Shown here one piece after another: positions 35,069 to 46,385 of a stretch of DNA of 64,000 bases. A program made the position numbers and the translations under genes. The DNA is from Amphiura filiformis (lineage: Eukaryota > Echinodermata > Ophiuroidea > Amphilepidida > Amphiuridae): positions 38,714,526-38,778,525 of the forward strand of contig NC_092637.1 of assembly GCF_039555335.1 (NCBI RefSeq). Reading direction: 5' to 3'. Position 1 is the stretch's first letter, and each line of letters starts with the position of its first letter. The notes beneath the pieces were generated by a model. That model did no database searches, was not told the DNA's origin, and saw only the letters and a program-made list of their open reading frames with translations.

Positions 35069-37244
35069 TAGTTTGTACAATAGCGATGTACCTATTTGAG
35101 GATCAATTTATTTACTGTCAAGCCAGCCTGTAGCCGTAACTAGTCACAGCCTGTAGCCTTAACTAGTCAAATGAACAATTGTTGTCATCAGTGTAATCTT
35201 ACACATTACATGATATTGTACATGTGGGTTTGCACTCTTGCACCTCTGTTGTCAAAACCCAGCATATGACACGGTGTGGTTGATTGTATGAAATAAAGAG
35301 GCAAGTTCAACGACCTTTATTTTTCGATTCATGAAATGTTGTCTTGTTGCTTTGGTGTTCAGTCTACCTGCAGTCATCTATTGCCAAATTAAGTCAGGTT
35401 TTATGAAATTGAAAGCACCAGAAATACAAAGCACCAGAAGGAACCAGCATCTTATTGATTGCATGCATGGTGACCCTTGTGATGTCATGACATGGTGCAT
35501 ATCTCATCACTGGGTTATGTCAAGGAATAGGTTCATAAAAAATAGGAAAGGTTCATAAAGTCTTTTACTGGCTGCTACTATATTTCCGGGTTTATTCCAT
35601 CAAATTGGACAATAACTGGAGCTTGCCTTTGTTTATGATAAGAAAGATGTTGTCCTTGGGATATACTTGGGATTTGAAATTATTCTGACATGTAGAATCA
35701 GAAAATGATCACAATGACAGCACTACCATAGAGCATAGACTTCATTCAAATTGTTTCAATCTGCCCAATTTTGAATGTATTGCTCGACTTGGACTAGTAT
35801 TAAAACATATATTTATGGAAGAGAAGAAAAATTATGCCACAAAATGATTGGTATGAACTGAGCTACCAGTAAAAGATACTGAATTAGAAATATTCATGAA
35901 ATCAATCACCATATGGTACCCAACTACAGTTGAAAATGCCATTTGGTGGCATGTCATTGCATTTGTACCTTCCCTGCAACACTAAGGCATTTCAGTGAAG
36001 ATGTTTTGCCTGTATAAATTGCACAGAGATGCGGTTTTATTTTCTCTGTAGTTGGGTGCATCAATGCACCAGTGTACCGTGGTATATCCCACTGTTTTGT
36101 TCACATTTTTACCCACCTTACAATTATTGTTAAATATCTATATAGAAAAGATCAGAACAGTTTTATATTGTAGTAACTTAGTTGAAACAACGTGTGTATG
36201 ATATCCAAAAACTCGAATATGTGAAGAGGTAGCCATTTCCACGCCACTGAAAATAAAACTGTGGACACTTGGAAAGCGAAATCTGTGTAGTATTGCACTT
36301 CCAAATATCCTGCACTGTCACTGTGTTTTTACTAAAGGGCATGCATCTTGTTATTTCGTGTAGGCAATATATCACAAATGTATTTTTATTAATAATTATA
36401 ATGCCTAGCCATCAGCAAGCATGAAAAAGTTCTCCGAGCTGCAAAAGGCCAAGCGCTCTGCTTACGTCCAGCTAGAACATGCACATGTATCGCTTGTTAC
36501 CTCTTGGTGCTTCTGGTGTACAATTGAAAGTCAAAATGAACGTTAGTTGTCATAAATCAAGAAGGCGTCATGCTTAATCCGACTGTAAATGGGTAAATGC
36601 CAAGTATTCTTTCAAACATCTGTATCTGTTGGGGCCAACTTTGACCAAATTAGGGGCATACTCGTGCAGTGTGGATGATGCGACTAATGACACGAAGATA
36701 CGTTTAATTATAAACGGTGATAACAGCTTTTAATGACTAACCTGCCAGAGAAATAATGTAACATGGAAACACCACCCTTGCTTTAGATCTTTAACAATAT
36801 TATTGTAGTGAAACAAAATCTTAAAGTACAATGTAGTTAATTAAAGTGGCAGCCCTACTACATGTAAGTGTAAGGTAATAATTTGAGAGACACAAATACA
36901 TGCAAGCTTTTCTGCATTCTCGATCAAGTTACATTTTTTTGTATCGGATGCTTATTTTGACTTTGTGGGGCAGAAACTTCAAGAAGACATTCAAGACGGG
37001 TTGTAAAATGGGCAGCTATCCCCTGCAGGGAATTTTGTTATAGAGAATGCAGAAATGCTTGGCTTTATCAAATGAAAAATAAGTTAAAAGGCAGTTGATG
37101 AATGTTATGTGAACAAAACCGTTGACTGAATGACCTTAAATGTAAAATTGTTTCAAGATTAATGTATGTAGACTTCAAACAAATTACATTTGTATTGACG
37201 CTCCGATCTTGTCATGGGTCAAAGGATTTGTTCACATTGAACAG

Positions 37245-37515
37245 AGCAACAGTCCTGCTCCTACAATGTATACATGTATGTTTTCAAAGTATACTAGTAT
37301 CTTATCCTGTGAGTTTGGTGGATTAATTTTTTTCCCTCAACAGATTTTGATGCCATTGCATGTTGTTATTTGGAAAGGAAAAAAAGAGCTTTTGATGTCT
37401 ACCAAATGTTATTGAATTTCAAACTTGTTTGTACATCAATAGGTAGATCACAGAAATTGGCATTAAACATTCATGTATCTAAATAAGTTGTATTGGTCTT
37501 ATTTCTGTGTGTATT
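37245..37515 (+). promoter_or_regulatory. Distal conserved block, cassette 1 (pairs with 53,289-53,556)
   Basis: The best-preserved noncoding pair: TTTTGATGCCATTGCATG, AAACTTGTTT, AGGTAGATCAC, AAATTGGCATTAAACATTCA and TGTATCTAAA are shared in order. Its copy-2 partner ends precisely where a MITE begins (53,560). It could be the distal end of a long 3' UTR or an enhancer carried along in the duplication. Confidence 0.6.
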
Positions 37516-37604
37516 AATGGTTTGAAGTACAGATGACTAAAAAGTACCCCTTTGATGAGGGTGACATTGTCCCAACACAACATGGTTATACTTTGCATGG
37601 TCGG

Positions 37605-37891
37605 CAAGGGTGAAAATAAGAGAGCTTGTACCAGGCAAAAAAGTGGCCCCTGGTTCACCAAGATTTGGAGGAACCAGGGGCCATTTCCAATTACCAAGGG
37701 GCCAATAAAAATGCTGGATGAGTTAAATAAGCATTATTTGCTTTGAATTTTATATTTTTGGTTCACTATCCAGGGGGCCAATTTTGTGAAAAAAGTGTCC
37801 CCTGGTCAACTACAATTGAGATGGAACCAGGGGCCATTTCAGAGTTTCTGGGGGCCAAACGGCTCCTGTCTCCCACTTAATTTCACCCTTG
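37605..37891. mobile_element. hAT-like MITE with perfect 8-bp target duplication
   Basis: The ends are CAAGGGTGAAAATAAG and the inverse of CAAGGGTGAAATTAAG. The flanks are identical octamers ATGGTCGG at 37,597-37,604 and 37,892-37,899. An 8-bp duplication is the signature of hAT transposition. The interior has repeated (T)GGCCCCTGGTTC / GGAACCAGGGGCCATTTC inverted phrases. No ORF. Confidence 0.93.
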
Positions 37892-38055
37892 ATGGTCGGG
37901 TTATTTATGCCGAAAATTGGGGCCTTTGACGTCTATTTATGTCTAATGCACTTTTCAACAAATTACTCATATTCGTCTCACTTGGGTGATTTATTGTCAT
38001 GACATTTAATTCAATTCCTCCGTTATCCTACAAATGCAGCAAATTTGGATTGATT

Positions 38056-38606
38056 CCAATTGAATACCTGAGTGGAAGAAGGGCCCAACTCCATAAAAAC
38101 TGTTTTTGAGATATTAAGAAAAAACTTAATATTTGGAAAAGTTTTATAGACAGAATGTTTTCATCTTCAAAGGACCTTAAATACATGAACATGCAATATT
38201 ACATACATTCAAAATTATATATTATGTTTCCATGGCAACGGTACAGGTCTTAATACGAGCTGGAGTTGGGCCCTTCTTCCACTAATATGTATTGCAATGC
38301 CCAGTTCCGTAAGCAGATGTGTTATAAATAGCTACAGAAATTTGATAATTATCCATAAATTGCACCAGTAGAAGCATGCAATATGTTAGCATGAAAGTTT
38401 ATTGTAGTGAAAAGCAGATTTCATGGATGAACAAAATTCCTCTTTAATCTAATATTTGTGGAAGAAGGGCCTAACTCCATGGAGTTGGGCCTTTCTTCCA
38501 TGAAAACCATGATTAAATGTACGTGGAAGACTATTTAATGCTGGGTCTAACTCATTTTTTTTTTTTTTTGGAGTTGGGCCCTTCTTCCACTCAGGTATTC
38601 AATTGG
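38056..38606. mobile_element. Inverted-repeat element with internal copies of its own ends
   Basis: The left end CCAATTGAATACCTGAGTGG plus AAGAAGGGCCCAACTCCA and the inverse at the right end give ~38-bp perfect terminal repeats (551 bp overall). The GGAGTTGGGCCCTTCTTCCA phrase also occurs inside at about 38,261 and as an inverted pair at about 38,459-38,498, so the element is modular. Confidence 0.92.
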
Positions 38607-39076
38607 AAATTGGGACTAAGGCAGGGGTAATAGGGTACCTGAAATTGCAAAAAAAAAACCCAATGATTTCAAAATGGATACAAATTCAATGCATTTTAAA
38701 ATCATTTATGACATGAACACAAATGATCACTTTGCCTATTAAAATTATTTCGGGTACCCGGGCAGGGAATTTCTACTCGGGTGATGTAATCTCGGGCGGG
38801 TACCCATGAGTCTCCCAAAATTCCCTGGTTTAGTTGGGACATGTGTTAACATTACAAATTATATATGCGAAAAGATATTGTGAGGGGAGAAGTAAAAATT
38901 GGAAAACAGAAGAAATTCAATAACCAATGAAATCAGCCACTTGAAATGACCCAAGCTGGCCAGTTTCTCATCAGCTCTTTGCATCTTGCTCCTTATGGTA
39001 ATTAGAAAATTTTCAATATGTCAATTATGGCACTTCCTGCTTCCAGAAGGAATTGTTATTGTATTATAGCCTGCTT

Positions 39077-39552
39077 AGGCCAAAAAAAAAAGTTGTTTGT
39101 TTGTCCTCCACCGCCCGCTCTTCAGATGAAGGCCTGACCAATATTTTTTTTTTTTCAAATTTTTTTTTTTTTTAAATAAAAATAAGTAAAATTTTTTTTA
39201 GATCTTGAGTATCTCTGGACCTAGCTAGAGCTAAATACTAAGATCTTTCATGGTTGAAAATTTAAAAAGCCCCCCAAAAACATTTTGTGTCTTCAATATG
39301 CAAAGTTATAACTTGTGTTCATGTCATAGTCTATTATTTTTAGTGACTTCAAAATACATTGGATTTGAAATCATATTAATGAAACAAAATGTTGGTTTTT
39401 TTAAGTCATCATGAATGATTGTAGCATTTAGCTCTAGCTAGGTCAAGGAATGCGTCAAATCCAAAAAAAAAAATTTAAAAAAAAATCTGCCCGCCCGCAC
39501 ATCCTCTTTCAAAGCTGTGGAGGACAAACAAACAATTATTTTTTTTGGGCCT
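39077..39552. mobile_element. Inverted-repeat element, AGGCC(A)n ends
   Basis: The left end AGGCCAAAAAAAAAAGTTGT then TTGTTTGTCCTCCA and the right end in reverse complement (ACAAACAA, then TGGGCCT) are clear inverted repeats. A second internal pair (GGACCTAGCTAGAGCTAAAT and its inverse near 39,428-39,446) lies inward. A fragment of the same family is at 7,545. Confidence 0.88.
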
Positions 39553-40710
39553 TACGTAGTTCAGTCGGGTGTGGTTACAATATGAAATTTGTAATTACTA
39601 GGAAGTGATTATTATTCACTGTGTACATGCAAGTAAAACGGGACATTTTCTGTGTGCAAAGCAATACTGCAATTAACTTTCAAGATCAAGAAATAGAAAT
39701 TAGAATCAAATTTTTCAACAAAATGTTGCAGTTAAAGCAATGTGTGATTTGCATAAAGAATAGATTCTTATTTAAATGTTTGTTTTCACTGATCACATTA
39801 TCCACTTTTAATTTCGAGCCAAACAAATGAGGTATAACGAAGAAAAATGTGATTCATTCCAACGCCTACATGCAGAGGAGGCTTAAAGGCATTCCTACAA
39901 TGCACTATGATTGGGAAATTTGATCAATATAACCTAATTTTAAAGGCAAAGTCACCATTGCCACACACACAAAATGGTAATTTTAAAACTGCAGCCAACG
40001 AGCTAATAGTTGAGACTTAGGAATGATATTTGATTTTCTTACAGGAAACATTCATATTGTCCCACTGCATTAATTTTATTCCTAAGTCTCGATGTTTTGA
40101 ATGTTAAATAATAGGATGAAAACACCAGATATTTGCACACAATTCCAATGCAAGGTATGCTCAACTGTACTACATGTGTACAAAAGCCAGACATACAAGG
40201 TCAGAAACCCCATTGGGTTGTGGGAAGGTCTTTAAACATCCTCTGGCCTACATGCGTGTACTATGTTAGTCGATCGTATTACATGCAATTGCACGGAGCA
40301 TCGCGCTCGATGTGTGTACATACATGCTGACATCCACGGTACATAATATGTTAGCAAGTACTCGATCGCAAGAACTCGGAATAAAACCGGGGGTTTTAAT
40401 ACAAAAAGTTAAATTTTACTGTTATTAAAGCACTTCAGGCTTAGTCTTTTACGTGGTATTTTAGTATACCACTGGGCATTATAATTATGCAAAAAGTAGA
40501 AATCCGAGTAAAATTGAGGGCGTCGCTGTGAAGCAAATCACACATTATGGCTTTAAGGGAAAGTAAGATCACAACGATGCATATATATCAAGAGACCCCA
40601 ACCCAACAGACACAAGGTTATTATTAGGCCACCTTAATTTGCTCTTCAGAAATTGAAAACCAAATATGCAATGCATTTTTTCCCTTAATGTGTGTGGACT
40701 TGTAAGCAAG

Positions 40711-41083
40711 TACCGTATTGTTCTTAATAAGCGCCCAGTCTATATTAAACGCCCACCCCAAAATATTTTCTAATATGTAAAATGATAATTTGTGTTCATG
40801 TCATGGTCATACTCTATTAATGATTTCATTATGGATACAAATTATTATCACCAAGACTACTAGTCCAGTTACTAGTGCTGTCGGCAACTGGTGCTCCTCC
40901 CCATACAAATTCAATGCTATTGTAATTGTTTATCACCAAGACAATACTGTTGGCGTCCGTGCCATTGTCGCTTGAAACGGCTTTTATAAAGGTAAAAACG
41001 TACACTATAAATTAGTCCCTAATAAACGCCCACCCTTCATGAAATGTCACAGCCCATGGGCGCTTATTAGGAACAATACGGTA
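40711..41083. mobile_element. MITE related to the TACCGTATT family, copy 3 (variant ends)
   Basis: The left end TACCGTATTGTTCTTAATAA and the right end (inverse of TACCGTATTGTTCCTAATAA) enclose 373 bp with CGCCCACCC near both ends. It shares the first nine terminal bases and the C-rich subterminal design with 18,607 and 25,856, but not the interior. A solo end-like fragment (GATTAGGAACAATACTG) is near 42,207. Confidence 0.9.
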
Positions 41084-42904
41084 AGTAAGAAAAATGTGTT
41101 TGTTGAGAATGTGTTGTGCCACAAAAACATAGCTATACAGTAATTGACCTCCATGCTTTTGAAAAACAGGATATGCGAATAGACTGATATTTTTCTTTGC
41201 ATTTAATTATTTAAAAAAAGATGTAAAAAAAAGCATTATGTGCACAATTTTACCAACACTACTAGTATTCACTCTAGATAGGCTTTTAAAAGAGCTGCAG
41301 AATGCTCTTCTGCATGCTATCCTTTGAAGTATAAAGAATTGGTCAGGCCACCTTAATTAAATCCAAATTTGTATGTATCCCTGGCTGTGAGACATGCTTT
41401 TTGTGCAGAAAGTATCCAATGTTTGTTGCAAATGTTGGAATTGTAGACAAATAAAGTCACTGCTACAAAATAATTCTTCTGTGAAAACTTTATGAAAACT
41501 TGAAATCAAATAGGAATTTTTATTTTTGCCTTTAAATAAAAAAAAAAAAAAGACATGAAAAAAGAATTTTGTGATTTTCAAAGAGAACTATGTTTTTACT
41601 AATGCTGCAGCTTTGAAATTCAGGATTTAATTAAGATGGCCTCATCAAGAGGAAATATCATACTCATGGATATGCAATGGCCAATTATTGACCATCCTGA
41701 AGTGTCTACACAACAATGGGGGAAAAGGTGAAAGTCTTAATCATTTCGCTTGGACATCTGAATTCCTTTGTTGCTTTACGCCAGGATATTTAGGTTCCTA
41801 GCAAAATGTTGAGATGTATCGCAATACACTCAAATGATATATCACAGGTATTAACCTCTTAATTAATGCCTTGCAATTCACTATATGGTATATAGACATC
41901 CCTTGGAGTGGACAGCAAAGGTATGGAAATAAATAATGAAAGGGCCACTTTGTGATCCATGGCCTCATCACCTCCCACCCCCAAAAAAAACTGACACCAA
42001 AAGAGTTTTATAATATCATTGGAAATGTACCTGTAGTTCTACCCAGCAAATTACAGAAAAATGTTTGTGTGGCTGCCACCATCTTCAATTTGAACCCAGA
42101 AACAAACTGGAAGTGAGTTTCACTTCACAATCCTGATTTTTGTTCTATTCACAATTTGCTCCTAAATAATATGCCCCTTTCGAAAATTGTCGTGCCCGGG
42201 TGTGTTGATTAGGAACAATACTGCCCTCTTCCAGGATCCAAACAATGCTCTATCATGGATAACGTAAGTTGTTTGACTTCACCATTCGTATGTCCCTCCA
42301 TGTATTCCGCCATGTCACTGTTCAATATTTTACAAGTGCATGTGATAAAATTGTGATTAGACTGGGTATGCAACATGGTTGCATTGGCGAACCATACTGT
42401 TTGAGCCTAAAAAAGATTTTTGGCTGCTTTTCTCCAAAACGTGATAATATGAGATGTGACAACACTTGGTACATTTAAATAAATTTATGTCCTTCAAGAG
42501 GATGGTTATGGAATCGAACTAAAGACTTGTCCCTCTGTCGTCTTAAGACTGCCCACCAACCTGGCTGACTGTCCACCAACCTGGCTGCCGTTTAAATTGT
42601 TATACTATTCTGGTTGGTTTATTTCCCATGTCTGTACATTTATGTAGTTAGTAAAAAATATACTCCATAAACGATAGTAGTTCCAGATACATCATACAAG
42701 CTCTGGTGACCCCAACATGCACATAGACAATCACTCTCCAAGAACACACAAGTTTTCACTAAGGAAGAGAGCTTACTTGTCTAGTTTAGGTTTAGTTACA
42801 ACTTCTCTGTCCTGTATCCGTCCCCCTCCCCTCATTTTCAATGTATGGCCAAGGTTGAGAGGTCCCCAATATTTAAAATGCCCATGTTTTGTGTTTGTTT
42901 ACAG
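41084..42904. other. No gene seen; no second copy of exon A
   Basis: AT-rich sequence between the last MITE and exon B2. I looked here, and back to 37.5 kb, for an exon resembling [16 protein letters not shown] and found none on either strand. The final bases TTTTGTGTTTGTTTACAG are a good acceptor for exon B2. Confidence 0.65.
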
Positions 42905-43068
42905 AACAAGTGAAAGATTCAGAAGATGCCTACCTGAATGCATTTGAAGAAGCAAAGAAAGACATGGCACCAACACATCCAATCCGACTTGGTCTGGCAC
43001 TCAACTTCTCAGTATTCTATTATGAAATTCAGAATGCTCCAGAGAAAGCGTGTCAACTAGCAAAATCC
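42905..43068 (+). CDS. 14-3-3 protein (zeta-like), alternative exon B2
   Basis: This 164-bp exon has the same phases as B1 (starts AA to complete Lys, ends in phase 0). It encodes [39 protein letters not shown] and [15 protein letters not shown]. Groove-lining residues are unchanged from B1, and FYYEI matches the usual 14-3-3 sequence, whereas B1 has FFYEI. 44 consecutive bases from ATGGCACC through AACTT are identical to B1, including all synonymous sites, while the first ~58 bases are strongly diverged. The donor is TCC|GTAAGT. It starts cassette 2. Confidence 0.95.
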
Positions 43069-43225
43069 GTAAGTAGAGTTGTATGAATTACAAGAATAGA
43101 AGTTTTTAAATTGATTGACCACCGTCTAGCTTCCTCTTAATGGTAATGGATGCCTCTGTCACTCCCACAGCTGCAGCCTAAAAGTTGAAGATGAAAAACT
43201 ACACACATGCATTCCTAATTAGCGT

Positions 43226-43584
43226 TTAAGGGGGTACTACACCTCTGGCCAATTTTGTGCCTGTTTTTGCACTTTTCTCAGAAATTATAGCGCATTGGTG
43301 ACAGGTAAGATATGTATATTATAGGGGCAAAGACTACAAATACTGCACTGAAAATTCAGCAACTCAAGGCAAGTAGTTATTGATTTATAGATCAAATATT
43401 GGTTTTCCCTCATATTTGACTGTAACTCCACAACTGTTGTCTGTGCTGAAATAAAATTTCCAGTGCAGTAGTTGTAGTCTTTGCCCCTATAATATACATA
43501 TCTTACTTGTCACCAATGCGCTATAATTTTTGAGAAAAATGCAAAAATAGGCACAAAATTGGGCAGGGGTGTAGTACCCCTTAA
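43226..43584. mobile_element. MITE with ~125-bp inverted repeats at a TTAA site
   Basis: The left arm TTAAGGGGGTACTACACCTC continues through GCGCATTGGTGACA and ATTATAGGGGCAAAGACTAC. The right arm is the inverse, ending GGTGTAGTACCCCTTAA. TTAA at both outer edges suggests a TTAA target, as used by piggyBac-type transposases; assignment is tentative. It lies in intron B2-C2. Confidence 0.9.
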
Positions 43585-44813
43585 TCTGTTTCTACTTAGT
43601 TCAATTGCAGTGGGTGTAGAGCTCTACTAATTTCTTTTTTCGCATTCATATGCTGGTAGCATCTGATGTACGGGAAAGTCCCACTCCCACATCTATAGGC
43701 CCCGGCAAAAACACAATTTTTTGAAGTAAAAAACAAGATCCAAAATTTTGAAAAGCGAGAAAGCGAGATTTTCCCCGAAAAATGGCATAAGAAGCTTTCA
43801 AAACGCCCGAAAATGTGAAAAATCAAAAAAAAAAAAAATCAAAAAATTTGCTGCCCTCTATTGATCAGAAAAATGTTTAGATGTAAATAAACCAACCTGC
43901 CAACGGCCGGCCGGTGTCGAAGAAAAAAGACAAAAATTTGACATTGAATTGTTTTATAGTCAAAATATTACAGTAATTCAATAATATAATGATATTTGGC
44001 CTAAACTTGAACTCATTTGAAATGAAATGTCAGTTTTTATTGAGTAAAGCATTGCTTTTTCACTCGACCTTGTGCTTGCAATGCTGTTGAATTCTGCACT
44101 TTGGCGAAGTTGGAACTGCATTTTAATGGAATTCGGCGAACTTTTATGGCATAAAGCAACATTTTTAGAGTAAGTGCACTGCTTGAAAACTTTTTTTAAA
44201 AGCGAGATAGTTGGTTAATAGCGAGAATCACAGCGTGAAAAGCGAGATCGCGTTTTTTGCTGGGCCTTGCACATCTATATGATCTATAATAGATGTTTTA
44301 TGAACCCCCTGAGCACTACCTGCCGATCTAACATTGCCTCTGATTGGTCAATTACATGATATCTGCATTTTAATCACCATTCAGAAATCAGAATAGAGTT
44401 TTGCAAATAATCCAACCCCAATTTTTTTGCATGGTGAAATTATTCTAACAATGTTGCTGATTGGTCTAATTGATAACGAAAACTCCTTTTTGACCAATAG
44501 GCCGGTAGTTCTCATGGGGTTATAAGCTTTATCAACACGTTTTTCTCTACACTGTGCTTGCTCAAATTTTTGCAGGTCCTGTGTACCTGAATGGTAGGAA
44601 AATCATGGGCGCTTGTCTACTTTTGCGGATATTTGACCCAAGGACCTCCCTTATTTTGAGGCCTGGTAATAACAATCTTACTTTGAACATGAAGAGAACC
44701 AAGTTCATGGTCTTTGGTACTTGTCATGCATTGGGAAGTTTTAAGAGGGAGTATTCTCTAGTAACCCCTTATTTAGCATTGAAGATTATAATGTTTTTTT
44801 TCCTCCTGTGTAG

Positions 44814-44948
<135 letters not shown>

Positions 44949-45119
44949 TAGATTCACTCAAAATTCCAACCCTGAAGTATGTATGTTTTAAAAACAACAA
45001 CCAAGACTACTGAATAACTCACTGTAGTCAGGATAGCTCAATCTATAATAGTGATGTAGCTTGCCTGCATGTGATGATACTCAATATTGCTTAATAGTGT
45101 AATCACTCCCATGACAGCC

Positions 45120-46285
45120 CTCAAAAAGTTCCTCAGGAGAGTGATATGTAGCTCACCTGCACTTACGGTACTCAGTGATGCTCAATTGAATTCACTCCCC
45201 TGACAGCTCTCCTAAACTTCCTCAGGAGAGTGATATGTAGCTCACCTGCACTTAAGACACTCGATGATGCTCATTTGAAATCACTCCCCTGACAGCCCTC
45301 CTAAACTTCCTCAGGAGAGTGATATGTAGCTCACCTGCACTTACAGACTTAAGATACTCGATGATGCTCATTTGAAATCACTCCCCTGACAGCCCTCCTA
45401 AACTTCCTCAGGAGAGTGATATGTAGCTTACCTGCACTTAAGATACTCGATGATGCTCATTTGAAATCACTCCCATGACAGCCCTCCTAAACTTCCTCAG
45501 GAGAGTGATATGTAGCTTACCTGCACTTAAGATACTCGATGATGCTCATTTGAAATCACTCCCATGACAGCCCTCCTAAACTTGATCAGGAGAGTGATAT
45601 GTAGGTCACCTGCACTTAGATACTCGATGATGCTCATTTGAAATCACTCCCCTGACAGCCCTCCTAAACTTCCTCAGGAGAGTGATATGTAGCTCACCTG
45701 CACTTAAGATACTTGATGATGCTCATTTGAAATCACTCCCCTGACAGCCCTCCTAAACTTCCTCAGGAGAGTGATATGTAGCTCACCTGCACTTAAGATA
45801 CTCGATGATGCTCATTTGAAATCACTCCCATGACAGCCCTCCTAAACTTCCTCAGGAGAGTGATATGTAGCTTACCTGCACTTAAGATACTCGATGATGC
45901 TCATTTGAAATCACTCCCATGACAGCCCTCCTAAACTTGATCAGGAGAGTGATATGTAGGTCACCTGCACTTAAGATACTCGATGATGCTCATTTGAAAT
46001 CACTCCCCTGACAGCCCTCCTAAACTTCCTCAGGAGAGTGATATGTAGCTCACCTGCACTTAAGATACTTGATGATGCTCATTTGAAATCACTCCCCTGA
46101 CAGCCCTCCTAAACTTGATCAGGAGAGTGATATGTAGTCACCTGCACTTAGATACTCGATGATGCTCTTTTGAAATCGCTCCTCTGACAGCCCTCCTAAA
46201 CTTCATGAGGAGAGTGATATTTAGCTCACCTGCACTTATGATACTCAATTGAAATCACTCCCTTGGCAGCCCTCCTATTAAAACG
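45120..46285 (+). repeat. Intronic satellite, ~89-bp monomer, about 12.5 units, with four-unit higher-order repeat
   Basis: Each monomer reads CTCAGGAGAGTGATATGTAG, CTCACCTGCACTTAAGATAC, TCGATGATGCTCATTTGAAA, TCACTCCCCTGACAGCCCTC, CTAAACTTC. Three variable sites (TAGCTCACC / TAGCTTACC / TAGGTCACC; CCCCTGAC / CCCATGAC; CTTCCTCAG / CTTGATCAG) plus ACTTGATG change together. The series at about 45,500-45,850 is repeated at about 45,855-46,120, giving a period of four monomers (~355 bp). Edge units are the most diverged. It fills most of intron C2-D2; the corresponding intron of cassette 1 has no trace of it. Confidence 0.97.
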
Positions 46286-46328
46286 ACTTGCACTAACTTT
46301 GTCCATGTATTTTCCTTTTGAATTACAG

Positions 46329-46385
46329 TTGTGGACATCCGACACAGGTGACGCTGATGAAGGAGAACAACAAGAGGAAAGCTAA
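46329..46385 (+). CDS. 14-3-3 protein (zeta-like), terminal exon D2 with stop
   Basis: Identical in its 57 coding bases to D1: LWTSDTGDADEGEQQEES and TAA. The acceptor is TTTTGAATTACAG, only ~45 bp after the satellite. The following UTR matches D1 for about 100 bases with few changes, then diverges. With B2 and C2 it makes a complete alternative 3' end for the transcript that begins upstream of exon A. If exon A splices here, the intron would be 23.5 kb. Confidence 0.96.
   Translation: MWTSDTGDADEGEQQEES

Larger units (their letters stand above)
31506..37515 (+). other. 3' UTR / downstream region of cassette 1
   Basis: 6 kb without another gene, interrupted by two MITEs (32,644; 34,894). 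Short blocks align in order with the region downstream of D2: 32,937-32,975 with 47,867-47,905; 34,335-34,860 with 50,430-50,880; 37,245-37,515 with 53,289-53,556. Vertebrate 14-3-3 mRNAs have long 3' UTRs, so much of this could be transcribed, but where the transcript ends cannot be read from sequence. It contains a T18-T20 run near 33,590. Confidence 0.6.

Noticed and set aside
37600..42904. Possible second copy of 14-3-3 exon A or N-terminal exons between the cassettes
   Set aside because: No frame on either strand resembles the FYLKMKGDY or N-terminal 14-3-3 segments; all candidates are MITE-derived or random.
45120..46285. Regularly spaced repeats that superficially look like a CRISPR array
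   Set aside because: Units are contiguous ~89-bp monomers with no unique spacers, in a eukaryotic intron.
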